A DNA stretch of 6,739 nt from Cupriavidus sp. (GCA_013362725.1 JABFVP010000727.1:1-6739), one strand, 5' to 3'; counted from the first letter of the stretch, positions 1-6,269 are shown. A program made the numbers and translations. The notes: generated by a model from the sequence alone, not told the origin.

Positions 1-48
1 GAGTACCTCGAATCCGAACGCCGCACCATGGATACGACGCTTACCTGA
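1..48 (+). CDS. 3' end of an unidentified upstream gene (partial)
   Basis: Frame 1 is open from the left edge and ends at a TGA at 46-48, giving a 15-residue tail (EYLESERRTMDTTLT). Most third codon positions are G or C, as in the clear genes nearby, so this frame looks more gene-like than the other two forward frames, which run to stops at about 74 and 95. No family can be recognised from so short a tail. A leftward start (reverse ATG at 29-27) is also possible but would use rarer codons such as AGG and CGT. If it were real, the FNR-type box at 87-100 would lie between divergent genes. Confidence 0.35.
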   Translation, partial: EYLESERRTMDTTLT

Positions 49-63
49 GCCCGTTTCCGGCTC
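47..63 (+). terminator. weak hairpin at the end of the upstream frame
   Basis: GAGCC (47-51) can pair with GGCTC (59-63) around a 7-base loop, overlapping the presumed upstream stop codon. No T-tract follows, so it is at best a weak or factor-dependent terminator. The stem is short and could be chance in GC-rich DNA. Confidence 0.2.
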
Positions 64-86
64 GCTGCAATCATAACCGGGCCGCC

Positions 87-100
87 TTGATCTAAATCAA
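87..100 (+). promoter_or_regulatory. FNR/ANR-type anaerobox upstream of ccoI
   Basis: TTGATCTAAATCAA is a perfect match to the FNR-family consensus TTGAT-N4-ATCAA, and the palindrome extends one further base pair (C86/G101). FNR-type regulators bind this site under low oxygen. Its centre is at 93.5. A class II activated promoter, centred at -41.5, would start transcription near 135, just before the ccoI ribosome binding site. This fits FNR-type activation of ccoIS. Related regulators (FixK, DNR) recognise nearly the same sequence, so the exact protein cannot be told from the site. Confidence 0.9.
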
Positions 101-120
101 GCTGGAATCGGGGGCTGGCC

Positions 121-128
121 TATATCCT
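121..128 (+). promoter_or_regulatory. probable -10 element of the ccoI promoter
   Basis: The bases TATATCCT contain two overlapping candidates: TATATC (121-126) and TATCCT (123-128), each matching 4 of 6 positions of TATAAT. TATCCT begins 22 bases after the FNR-type box, the spacing expected for class II activation, and predicts a start near 135. No good -35 is needed at such promoters, and none is evident. Confidence 0.55.
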
Positions 129-140
129 CGACTGGGTAAA

Positions 141-145
141 AAAGG
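141..145 (+). promoter_or_regulatory. ribosome binding site of ccoI
   Basis: AAAGG ends 5 bases before the ATG at 151. It supports this start for ccoI, even though that gives the protein a proline- and alanine-rich leader ahead of its first recognised domain. The predicted 5' leader would be only about 16 bases. Confidence 0.55.
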
Positions 146-150
146 TACCC

Positions 151-2718
151 ATGTCGCCGCCCCCAGCCACCAGTCCCACCGCCAGCTTGCTGGCGCCATT
201 CCCGCCGCCCATCGGGCGCGATGGCGGCGAGACCGCCGAGCCCGGCGCTGGCGAGGCGCTGGCCTGCTTCCACTGCGGCCTGCCGATCACCGACCCTCAG
301 CCGCTTGCAGCCGACCTGGACGGCTGCCGCCGCGTATTCTGCTGCGGCGGATGCCAAGCCCTGGCGCAGACCCTCCATGCCGCCGGCTTTGCCCACCTGT
401 ACGGCGACGAAGCCCGCTTCGCCCGCCCCATCGACGACGACGCCCGGCGCCAGGCCGAGCCGGTCTGGGCCGCCTACGATGCCCCGGAACTGCGCGCGCA
501 GTTTGTCCGCTCGCTTGACGGCGGCCGCGCCGAGATCACGCTGGCTCCCGAGAACATCCGCTGCGCCGCCTGCGCCTGGCTGATCGAGCAGCATCTGTCC
601 CGCCAGCCGGGCGTGGAATCGGCAGTCGCCAACGTCGCCACGCGGCGCGTGGTGGTGCGCTGGCGCGACGGCGCCCAGTCGGTCTCGGGGCTGCTGGCGG
701 CGCTGGCCGGCATCGGCTACATGGCGTGGCCCTTCGAAGTCTCGCGCACCGACCAGCAGGACCGCCGCGCGCGCCGCGGCCTGCTGATGCGCATGGCGGT
801 GGCCATGCTGGGCATGATGCAGGTGATGATGTACGCGTGGCCGATCTACACCCACGAAGCCACCATCGATCCCGGCCAGCTGCAGCTGATGCGCTGGGCC
901 AGCTTCGCGCTGACCTTGCCGGTGGTGTGCTATGCCGCTTCGCCGATCTTCGCCGGCGCCTGGCGCAGCCTGCGCCAGCGCCATATGGGCATGGACGTGC
1001 CGGTAGCGATCGGCGTCGCGGCGGGCTTTGCAGCCAGTGCGCTGGCCACGGTGCGCGGCATTGGCGAGGTCTATTTCGATTCGGTGACGATGTTCGTCGC
1101 CTTCCTGCTGCTTGCGCGCTACCTGGAACTGCGCGTGCGCCAGGCTTCGCGCAGCGGTGCCGAAATGCTGGCGCGCCAGTTGCCCGCCACGTGCGAGCGG
1201 CTGGGCGCGGCCGGCGCGGCGGGCGAGCGTATCCCGGTCGCGCGCCTGCGCGCGGGCGACCTGATCCGCGTCAAGGCGGGCGAGGTCGTCCCGGCGGATG
1301 GCGCAGTGACTTCGGGCACCAGCGAACTCGATGAATCCATGCTGACCGGCGAAAGCCGCCCGGTGCGCCGCTGCGTCGGCGACACCGTGCTGGCCGGCAG
1401 CTTCAATACCGCGAGCCCGCTGGAACTGCGCGTGACCCGCGTCGGCGCCGGCACCCGCCTGGCCGAGATCGTCGCGGTGCTGGACCGCGCGCTGGCCGAG
1501 AAGCCGCGTCTGGCGACACTCGCCGACCGCGTGGCGGGCTGGTTCGTGGCGACGCTGCTGGCGCTGGCGGCACTGACGGGCGTGGTCTGGGGCCTCTGGA
1601 TCGATCCGTCGCGGGCCTTGCTGGTGACGATCGCGGTGCTGGTGGTCAGCTGTCCGTGCGCGTTATCGCTGGCCACGCCCGCGGCACTGGCCGCGGCCGG
1701 CGCGGCGCTGTCGCGGCGCGGGGTGCTGCTGGCGCGCGGCCATGCCCTGGAAACGCTGGCCCGCGTCACCGACGTGGTACTCGACAAGACCGGCACGCTG
1801 ACCGAGGGCCGCTTTGCCGTGGCGGCGGTAGAGCCGCTGGGCGAAGCCGATTCCGCCCGATGCCTGGCGCTGGCCGCAGCGATGGAGCGGGGCGGCGAGC
1901 ATCCGATCGCGCGCGCGCTGGTGGCGGCGGCGCCGGCTCCGGCCGGCCAGCCGCTGCAGGTCGGCGACATGCGCAACGTCCCCGGGCACGGCCTCGAGGC
2001 GGAAGTGGCGGGCCGCCGCCTGCGCCTCGGTCGCGCCGATTTTGTCTTTGCGCTGGGCGGCGCTGCCCAACCTGCGCCGGCTGCTGCCGACAGCCTGGTG
2101 CATCCCGGTGCCACGGTGGTGTGGCTTGGCGCCGAGACCGGCCCGCTGGCGCGCTTTGTCCTCGCTGACGTCGAACGCAAGGAAACGCCGATGCTGCTCG
2201 CGCGCCTGCATGAACTGGGGGTGCGTTGCCACCTGGTATCGGGCGACAACATGGCGGCGGTGCACTGGTGGGCCGCGCGCTTCGGCATCGAGCGCATGGC
2301 CGGCGAGGTCACGCCCGAAGGCAAGCGCGACTACGTGGCGCGGCTGCAGCAGGACGGGGCCGTGGTGCTGGCGGTCGGCGACGGCATCAATGACGCGCCG
2401 GTGCTGGCGCAGGCCCAGGTCTCGATTGCCATCGGCAGTGGCGCGCCGCTGGCCCAGGCCGGCGCCGACGCGGTGCTGACGCACGGCGGCGTGGCCGAGA
2501 TCGCAACGGCGCTGGCCGTGTCGCGCCAGACGCGCCGGGTAGTGCGCCAGAACCTGGGCTGGGCCTTTTTCTACAACGTGGTCGCCATTCCGCTCGCGGC
2601 GACGGGATTGGTGACAGCGTGGATGGCGGGCATTGGCATGTCGTTGTCGTCGCTGCTGGTGGTCGCCAATGCGTGGCGCCTGCTGCGCGCTGGCACGCCT
2701 CGGCACAAGGGAGCCTGA
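151..2718 (+). CDS. ccoI: CcoI (FixI), copper-transporting P1B-type ATPase for cbb3 oxidase assembly
   Basis: An inner-membrane ATPase of 855 residues that moves copper out of the cytoplasm for the CuB site of cbb3 oxidase. In order it has: a Pro/Ala-rich leader (1-36); a cysteine-rich metal-binding domain typical of FixI (C39, C42, C58, C64, C65, C68); a heavy-metal-associated domain with C138-x-x-C141; transmembrane segments near 211-233, 248-270, 281-301 and 309-326; the actuator TGES (399-402); segments near 462-484 and 489-515, the latter with the metal-channel motif CPC (501-503); the phosphorylation motif DKTGTLT (aspartate 545); the P1B HP pair (584-585); GDGIND (743-748); and two final segments near 801-820 and 822-842. 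All catalytic motifs are intact, so it should be functional. The CPC motif, N-terminal domain and position beside ccoS and ccoN separate it from the general copper-efflux ATPase CopA. It is probably FNR-controlled from the box at 87-100. Confidence 0.96.
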   Translation: MSPPPATSPTASLLAPFPPPIGRDGGETAEPGAGEALACFHCGLPITDPQPLAADLDGCRRVFCCGGCQALAQTLHAAGFAHLYGDEARFARPIDDDARRQAEPVWAAYDAPELRAQFVRSLDGGRAEITLAPENIRCAACAWLIEQHLSRQPGVESAVANVATRRVVVRWRDGAQSVSGLLAALAGIGYMAWPFEVSRTDQQDRRARRGLLMRMAVAMLGMMQVMMYAWPIYTHEATIDPGQLQLMRWASFALTLPVVCYAASPIFAGAWRSLRQRHMGMDVPVAIGVAAGFAASALATVRGIGEVYFDSVTMFVAFLLLARYLELRVRQASRSGAEMLARQLPATCERLGAAGAAGERIPVARLRAGDLIRVKAGEVVPADGAVTSGTSELDESMLTGESRPVRRCVGDTVLAGSFNTASPLELRVTRVGAGTRLAEIVAVLDRALAEKPRLATLADRVAGWFVATLLALAALTGVVWGLWIDPSRALLVTIAVLVVSCPCALSLATPAALAAAGAALSRRGVLLARGHALETLARVTDVVLDKTGTLTEGRFAVAAVEPLGEADSARCLALAAAMERGGEHPIARALVAAAPAPAGQPLQVGDMRNVPGHGLEAEVAGRRLRLGRADFVFALGGAAQPAPAAADSLVHPGATVVWLGAETGPLARFVLADVERKETPMLLARLHELGVRCHLVSGDNMAAVHWWAARFGIERMAGEVTPEGKRDYVARLQQDGAVVLAVGDGINDAPVLAQAQVSIAIGSGAPLAQAGADAVLTHGGVAEIATALAVSRQTRRVVRQNLGWAFFYNVVAIPLAATGLVTAWMAGIGMSLSSLLVVANAWRLLRAGTPRHKGA
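2707..2713 (+). promoter_or_regulatory. ribosome binding site of ccoS, inside the ccoI 3' end
   Basis: AAGGGAG lies within the last codons of ccoI, 7 bases before the ATG at 2721. It fixes the ccoS start there and rules out the longer in-frame extension back to 2619, which would lie inside ccoI. Confidence 0.75.
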
Positions 2719-2720
2719 CG

Positions 2721-2867
2721 ATGGAAACGCTTTACCTGCTGGTGCCGATGAGCCTGGTGCTTGTAGTCGTCATCGCGGGCGCGCTGTGGTGGGCCCTTCA
2801 TGCCGGGCAGTACGACGACCTGGACCGGCCTGCCGAATCGATCCTGCTCGACAACGACAAACCGTGA
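2721..2867 (+). CDS. ccoS: CcoS (FixS), small cbb3 oxidase assembly protein
   Basis: A 48-residue membrane protein needed in studied bacteria for fitting haem b and copper into CcoN. It has one transmembrane segment (about residues 3-26, rich in Leu, Val and Ile, ending in WW) followed by the CcoS signature: a short cytoplasmic tail GQYDDLDRPAESILLDND (29-46) with the typical GQ(Y/F)DDLD-P core. The ATG at 2721 is preceded by a strong ribosome binding site and lies 2 bases after the ccoI stop, so the two are very likely co-transcribed and translationally coupled. The same frame is open further upstream, but that part overlaps ccoI and does not resemble the family. The length is normal for CcoS. 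Confidence 0.93.
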   Translation: METLYLLVPMSLVLVVVIAGALWWALHAGQYDDLDRPAESILLDNDKP

Positions 2868-2870
2868 GCC

Positions 2871-2899
2871 CGCGGCGCGTGCCTCGGACCGGAGCCGCG
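2871..2899 (+). terminator. possible attenuating hairpin after ccoS
   Basis: CGCGGC (2871-2876) can pair with GCCGCG (2894-2899) across a 17-base loop, beginning 3 bases after the ccoS stop. No T-tract follows. It could limit read-through from ccoIS or stabilise the ccoIS message 3' end, but stems of this size are common by chance at this GC content. Confidence 0.25.
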
Positions 2900-2929
2900 C
2901 GCGCAGGTTCAAGACGCGCCCGGAGCGGC

Positions 2930-2943
2930 TTGATAAAGATCAA
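2930..2943 (+). promoter_or_regulatory. FNR/ANR-type anaerobox upstream of ccoN
   Basis: TTGATAAAGATCAA matches TTGAT-N4-ATCAA perfectly. Its centre at 2936.5 predicts a class II start near 2978. The site sits directly ahead of the four structural genes, where low-oxygen activation of cbb3 oxidase by FNR, ANR or FixK is known in several proteobacteria. It is the second perfect site in the window. Confidence 0.93.
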
Positions 2944-2965
2944 CGCACCCACGGCATGGTTTTTC

Positions 2966-2971
2966 TAAAGT
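2966..2971 (+). promoter_or_regulatory. probable -10 element of the ccoN promoter
   Basis: TAAAGT matches 4 of 6 positions of TATAAT, including the key first, second and last bases. It begins 22 bases after the FNR-type box, predicting a start at about 2977-2979 and a 5' leader of about 40 bases. Confidence 0.6.
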
Positions 2972-3008
2972 CACACTGTCAGTAGGTTTTTTATTTTCTC
3001 TAAGCATT

Positions 3009-3013
3009 GGGGG
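3009..3013 (+). promoter_or_regulatory. ribosome binding site of ccoN
   Basis: GGGGG lies 5 bases before the ATG at 3019. It is G-rich rather than the usual AGGAG form, but is well placed in an otherwise AT-rich leader. Confidence 0.5.
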
Positions 3014-3018
3014 TCTGA

Positions 3019-4467
3019 ATGGATGTCACTGCCGCGTCTTCACGCGTCGACACCTTCAATTACGGCGTCGTAAGACAGTTCGCTGTCATGACGGTAGTCT
3101 GGGGGATCGTCGGCATGGCCGTCGGCGTGCTGCTGGCAGCACAGTTGATCTGGCCCGAACTCAACTTCAATACGCCGTGGCTGTCGTTCGGCCGGCTGCG
3201 TCCGCTGCATACCAATGCGGTGATCTTCGCCTTCGGCGGCAGCGCGCTGTTTGCCACCTCCTACTACGTGGTCCAGCGCACCTGCCAGGCGCGCCTGTTC
3301 TGCGGCCCGCTGGCCGCGTTCACGTTCTGGGGCTGGCAACTGGTCATCGTCGCGGCCGCCATCACGCTGCCGCTGGGCATCACCAGCTCGAAGGAATACG
3401 CCGAACTCGAATGGCCTATCGACCTGCTGATCACCGCGGTCTGGGTGTCCTACGCCATCGTGTTCTTCGGCACCATCGTCAAGCGCAAGACCCGGCATAT
3501 TTACGTCGCAAACTGGTTCTTCGGCGCCTACATCCTGACTATCGCGCTGCTGCACATCGTCAACAATATCGAGATGCCGGTGTCGCTGTGGAAGTCCTAT
3601 TCCGCCTACGCCGGCGTGCAGGACGCGATGATCCAGTGGTGGTACGGCCATAACGCGGTCGGCTTCTTCCTGACCACCAGCTTCCTGGGCATGATGTACT
3701 ACTTCATTCCCAAGCAGGCCGAGCGCCCGATCTTTTCCTATCGCCTGTCCATCGTCCACTTCTGGGCGCTGAACTTCACCTACATGTGGGCCGGCCCGCA
3801 CCACCTGCAGTACACCGCGCTGCCCGACTGGGCGCAGTCGCTGGGCATGGTGTTCTCGCTGATCCTTCTGGCCCCGTCGTGGGGCGGCATGATCAACGGC
3901 ATCATGACGCTGTCGGGTGCCTGGCACAAGCTGCGCACCGACCCGATCCTGAAGTTCCTGGTGGTGGCGCTGTCTTTCTACGGCATGTCCACGTTCGAAG
4001 GCTCGATGATGTCAATCAAGACCGTCAACGCGCTGTCGCACTACACCGACTGGACCATCGGTCACGTGCACTCCGGCGCGCTGGGCTGGGTCGCCATGAT
4101 CTCGATCGGTTCGCTGTACTACCTGATCCCGCGGCTGTTCGGCGAGAAGCAGATGTACAGCGTACGCCTGATCGAATGGCACTTCTGGATCGCGACCATC
4201 GGCGTGGTGCTGTATATCGCCTCGATGTGGATCGCGGGGGTGATGGAGGGCCTGATGTGGCGCGCCACGCAGCCTGACGGCACGCTGACCTACGCCTTCG
4301 TCGAAGCGGTCAAGGCGAAGTATCCGTTCTATCTGATCCGACTGCTGGGTGGCATGTGCTTCCTGTCCGGCATGCTGCTGATGGCCTACAACATCGCCAA
4401 GACCATTGCCGGCAAGCCCGCCGTGGATGCGCCGATTCCGGCCGGCATCGCCGCCTCTGCCCACTGA
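3019..4467 (+). CDS. ccoN: CcoN, catalytic haem-copper subunit I of cbb3 oxidase
   Basis: The integral-membrane subunit, 482 residues, that reduces O2 to water and pumps protons. It carries low-spin haem b, high-spin haem b3 and CuB. The expected ligands are all visible: H64 (in PLHTNAVIFAFGG) and H351 for haem b; H349 for haem b3; H211 (in WWYGHNAVGFF), H261 and H262 (in GPHHL) for CuB. Y255, six residues before H261, is in the place of the tyrosine cross-linked to a CuB histidine in this family. Each of these is offset by +4 from my recollection of the Pseudomonas stutzeri CcoN numbering, and E126 falls at its calcium-site glutamate by the same offset. The strongly hydrophobic sequence fits 12 helices. 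Length and motifs are normal, and the tyrosine in GPHHL context marks a C-type rather than A- or B-type oxidase. It is the first gene of the structural operon, transcribed from the FNR-type promoter just upstream. Confidence 0.98.
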   Translation: MDVTAASSRVDTFNYGVVRQFAVMTVVWGIVGMAVGVLLAAQLIWPELNFNTPWLSFGRLRPLHTNAVIFAFGGSALFATSYYVVQRTCQARLFCGPLAAFTFWGWQLVIVAAAITLPLGITSSKEYAELEWPIDLLITAVWVSYAIVFFGTIVKRKTRHIYVANWFFGAYILTIALLHIVNNIEMPVSLWKSYSAYAGVQDAMIQWWYGHNAVGFFLTTSFLGMMYYFIPKQAERPIFSYRLSIVHFWALNFTYMWAGPHHLQYTALPDWAQSLGMVFSLILLAPSWGGMINGIMTLSGAWHKLRTDPILKFLVVALSFYGMSTFEGSMMSIKTVNALSHYTDWTIGHVHSGALGWVAMISIGSLYYLIPRLFGEKQMYSVRLIEWHFWIATIGVVLYIASMWIAGVMEGLMWRATQPDGTLTYAFVEAVKAKYPFYLIRLLGGMCFLSGMLLMAYNIAKTIAGKPAVDAPIPAGIAASAH

Positions 4468-4474
4468 TCAATCC

Positions 4475-4478
4475 AGGA
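4475..4478 (+). promoter_or_regulatory. ribosome binding site of ccoO
   Basis: AGGA lies 7 bases before the ATG at 4486, in the 18-base gap after ccoN. It supports the chosen ccoO start. Confidence 0.55.
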
Positions 4479-4485
4479 TAGAAAG

Positions 4486-5145
4486 ATGTCCGACAAACAA
4501 CGCTTCTTTTCCCACGAAACGCTGGAGAAGAACATCGGCTGGCTGATCATCTGCACGATCCTCGTCGTCAGCATCGCGGGTCTGGTCCAGATCGTGCCGC
4601 TGTTCTTCCAGCACTCCACCACCGAGCCGGATCCGGGCATCACCCCGTATTCGCCGCTGCGGCTGATGGGACGCGATATCTATATCCGCGAAGGCTGCGT
4701 CGGCTGCCACTCGCAGCAGGTGCGCACGCTGCAGGCCGAGACCGAACGCTACGGCCATTACTCTACAGCCGGTGAAGCGGTCTACGACCATCCGTTCCTG
4801 TGGGGTTCCAAGCGTACCGGCCCCGATCTGGCGCGCGTGGGCGGACGCTACTCCGACGACTGGCAGCGCATCCACCTGCGCAACCCGCGCGACGTGGTCC
4901 CGGAATCCGTGATGCCGTCGTACCCGTGGCTGGAGAAAGCCGAACTACCCACCAACGATATCCAGGCGCGCATGCGCGCGCTGGTCAAGCTCGGCGTGCC
5001 GTACACCGACGCCGACATCGCAAAGGCGCCGGAAGAACTGAAAGGCAAGACCGAGGAAGACGCGCTGGTTGCCTACCTGCAGGGCCTTGGCACCAACCGC
5101 CGCAACGTGCGCGTCGATGCCGCCGCAGCGGCACCGAAGGAGTAA
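4486..5145 (+). CDS. ccoO: CcoO, membrane-anchored monohaem cytochrome c subunit II of cbb3 oxidase
   Basis: A 219-residue subunit that passes electrons to haem b of CcoN. One N-terminal transmembrane anchor (about 17-40) places the rest in the periplasm. A single c-type haem site C71-V-G-C74-H75, within the characteristic REGCVGCHSQQVR, binds haem covalently, and M143 (in PESVMPSYPWL) is the expected distal ligand. The PSYPWL stretch and the GPDLARVGGRYSDDWQ segment are family hallmarks. The protein ends in an alanine-rich tail that looks unstructured. It follows ccoN by 18 bases and precedes ccoQ by 3, so it is surely part of the same operon. Haem attachment needs the periplasmic Ccm or Ccs machinery, which is not in this window. 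Confidence 0.98.
   Translation: MSDKQRFFSHETLEKNIGWLIICTILVVSIAGLVQIVPLFFQHSTTEPDPGITPYSPLRLMGRDIYIREGCVGCHSQQVRTLQAETERYGHYSTAGEAVYDHPFLWGSKRTGPDLARVGGRYSDDWQRIHLRNPRDVVPESVMPSYPWLEKAELPTNDIQARMRALVKLGVPYTDADIAKAPEELKGKTEEDALVAYLQGLGTNRRNVRVDAAAAAPKE
5137..5142 (+). promoter_or_regulatory. ribosome binding site of ccoQ, inside the ccoO 3' end
   Basis: AAGGAG overlaps the last ccoO codons and lies 6 bases before the ATG at 5149. It favours that ATG over a second in-frame ATG at 5155, which would be 12 bases away. Confidence 0.75.
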
Positions 5146-5148
5146 GCC

Positions 5149-5313
5149 ATGGCCATGATCACCGCCATCGCGACCGTCGTGTCCATGGTCGTCTTCCTCG
5201 GCATCTGCTGGTGGGCCTGGTCCGCCGGCCGCCAGGCCGCCAACCGCGAATCCGCCATGCTGCCGTTCGCGCTGCCTGACGAAACTACGACAACATCGAG
5301 CCGGAACACCTAG
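5149..5313 (+). CDS. ccoQ: CcoQ, small membrane subunit of cbb3 oxidase
   Basis: A 54-residue protein that stabilises the CcoNO-CcoP complex in bacteria where it has been studied. It has one transmembrane segment (about 4-25, ending in CWWAWSAGR), a basic stretch after it that suggests a cytoplasmic C-terminus, then the LPFALPDE motif (38-45) seen in CcoQ proteins. It starts 3 bases after the ccoO stop and ends 2 bases before the ccoP start. The last nine residues (TTTTSSRNT) use codons rare in these genes (ACT, ACA, ACA), while a different frame over the same bases has typical codons. A one-base indel near 5281-5285 in this strain or in the read is therefore possible. CcoQ tails vary widely, so function need not be affected. 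Confidence 0.9.
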   Translation: MAMITAIATVVSMVVFLGICWWAWSAGRQAANRESAMLPFALPDETTTTSSRNT

Positions 5314-5315
5314 CC

Positions 5316-6233
5316 ATGAGCGATTTCATTTCCGATTTCTGGAGTTACTACATTGCCGCCATCGCGCTCATCGGCATCGTCTGGTGCGTATGGCTGCTGT
5401 TCTCCCAACGCAAGATCACCAAGACCTCTGGAGGCATGGAAGATACCGGCCATGTCTGGGCTGGCGACCTGCGTGAACTGAACAATCCGCTGCCGCGCTG
5501 GTGGATGTGGATGTTCCTGCTGGCCTGCATTTTTGGCCTGGCTTACCTCGTGCTGTATCCGGGCCTGGGCTCGTACGCCGGCGTGCTGAAGTTTTCCACG
5601 CAGGGCGAACTGGCCGCGCATCGCGCGGCGCAGGAACGCATGCAGAACGAAATCTACGGCAAGTACCTGAAGATGGACGTCAAACAGGTGGCGGCGGACC
5701 CGCAGGCGCGCGAGATCGGCCAGCGCCTGTTCCTGAACTACTGTGCGCAGTGCCATGGCTCGGACGCACGCGGCAGCCGGGGTTTCCCCAACCTTACCGA
5801 TAACGACTGGCTGTACGGCGGCGAGCCCGAGACCATCAGCCAGACCATCGCCAAGGGCCGCAATGGCGTGATGCCGCCGTTTGGCGCGGTGATCGATGCC
5901 AAGCAGGCGGGCGACGTGGCGCAGTATGTGCGTTCGCTGTCCGGGCTGTCGTCGGATCCGATCCGCGTGTCGCGCGGCGAAGGCGCGTTCAAGACCACCT
6001 GCGTGGCCTGCCACGGCGCCGGCGGCAAGGGCAACCAGGCCCTCGGTGCGCCCAACCTGTCGGACAACGTCTGGCTCTATGGCAGCTCGGAAGCCAGCAT
6101 CGTCGAGGCCATCCTGAAGGGCCACAACAACCATATGCCGGCACACGAGGAAATCCTGACGCCGGAACGCATCCGCATGCTGACGGCCTATGTGTGGGGG
6201 TTGTCCAATACGGGAGGCGGAGCCGGGCAATGA
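5316..6233 (+). CDS. ccoP: CcoP, dihaem cytochrome c subunit III of cbb3 oxidase
   Basis: A 305-residue subunit that accepts electrons from soluble cytochrome c or the bc1 complex and hands them to CcoO. The N-terminal FixP_N-type region has two transmembrane segments (about 11-30 and 63-82) joined by a cytoplasmic loop containing GHVWAGDLRELNNPLPRWW. Two periplasmic cytochrome c domains follow. The first has C143-A-Q-C146-H147 with likely distal M186 (GVMPPFG). The second has C229-V-A-C232-H233 with likely distal M274 (NHMPAHEE). The repeated N-L-(T/S)-D-N-x-W-L-Y-G segments after each haem site show the internal duplication. The ATG lies 2 bases after the ccoQ stop with only a weak ribosome binding site (GGA, 5303-5305), so translation is probably coupled to ccoQ. 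Length and all ligands are normal. Confidence 0.97.
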   Translation: MSDFISDFWSYYIAAIALIGIVWCVWLLFSQRKITKTSGGMEDTGHVWAGDLRELNNPLPRWWMWMFLLACIFGLAYLVLYPGLGSYAGVLKFSTQGELAAHRAAQERMQNEIYGKYLKMDVKQVAADPQAREIGQRLFLNYCAQCHGSDARGSRGFPNLTDNDWLYGGEPETISQTIAKGRNGVMPPFGAVIDAKQAGDVAQYVRSLSGLSSDPIRVSRGEGAFKTTCVACHGAGGKGNQALGAPNLSDNVWLYGSSEASIVEAILKGHNNHMPAHEEILTPERIRMLTAYVWGLSNTGGGAGQ

Positions 6234-6248
6234 TCGACGACTCATGTG

Positions 6249-6269
6249 AGCGAGCGCTCGAGGCTCGCT
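6249..6269 (+). other. hairpin in the ccoP-ccoG gap, next to the ccoG ribosome binding site
   Basis: AGCGAGC (6249-6255) pairs perfectly with GCTCGCT (6263-6269) around a 7-base loop. A perfect 10-base palindrome (6251-6260) overlaps it as an alternative fold. The stem ends directly before the ccoG ribosome binding site. No T-tract follows, so it is not a standard terminator. It may affect message processing or ccoG translation. Confidence 0.45.

Larger units (their letters stand above)
2868..3018 (+). promoter_or_regulatory. ccoS-ccoN intergenic control region
   Basis: This is the only gap over 100 bases among the cco genes. Its left half is very GC-rich and can form a hairpin (2871-2899). 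Its right half turns AT-rich, holding an FNR-type box (2930-2943), a -10 element (2966-2971), a T-rich leader (about 2985-3000) and the ccoN ribosome binding site (3009-3013). I see no convincing small gene in it. Confidence 0.8.

Noticed and set aside
97..984. Long open frame on the minus strand (about 295 codons) opposite ccoI
   Set aside because: Low-complexity, Arg/Ala/Gly/His-rich translation with no family resemblance, lying fully across the conserved ccoI domains. It is a by-product of high GC and few stop codons.
1119..2706. Two long minus-strand open frames opposite the ccoI catalytic region
   Set aside because: Compositionally biased translations without recognisable domains. The plus strand carries DKTGTLT, CPC and GDGIND motifs over the same bases.
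2619..2720. Longer N-terminus for ccoS in the same frame
   Set aside because: It would overlap ccoI by 100 bases and add residues unlike CcoS. The ATG at 2721 has a strong ribosome binding site and gives the normal family length.
2800..2985. Small plus-strand open frames across the ccoS-ccoN gap
   Set aside because: Out of frame with ccoS, no ribosome binding site, no resemblance to known proteins, and they cover the FNR-type promoter.
3040..3927. Minus-strand open frame opposite ccoN (about 295 codons)
   Set aside because: No motif, and it lies opposite the ligand-bearing helices of CcoN. It is a GC shadow frame.
4465..4471. TGATCAA at the ccoN stop as a third FNR-type site
   Set aside because: Only one half-site (ATCAA) is present. 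The matching TTGAT is absent at the required distance, and it falls inside a tight operon.
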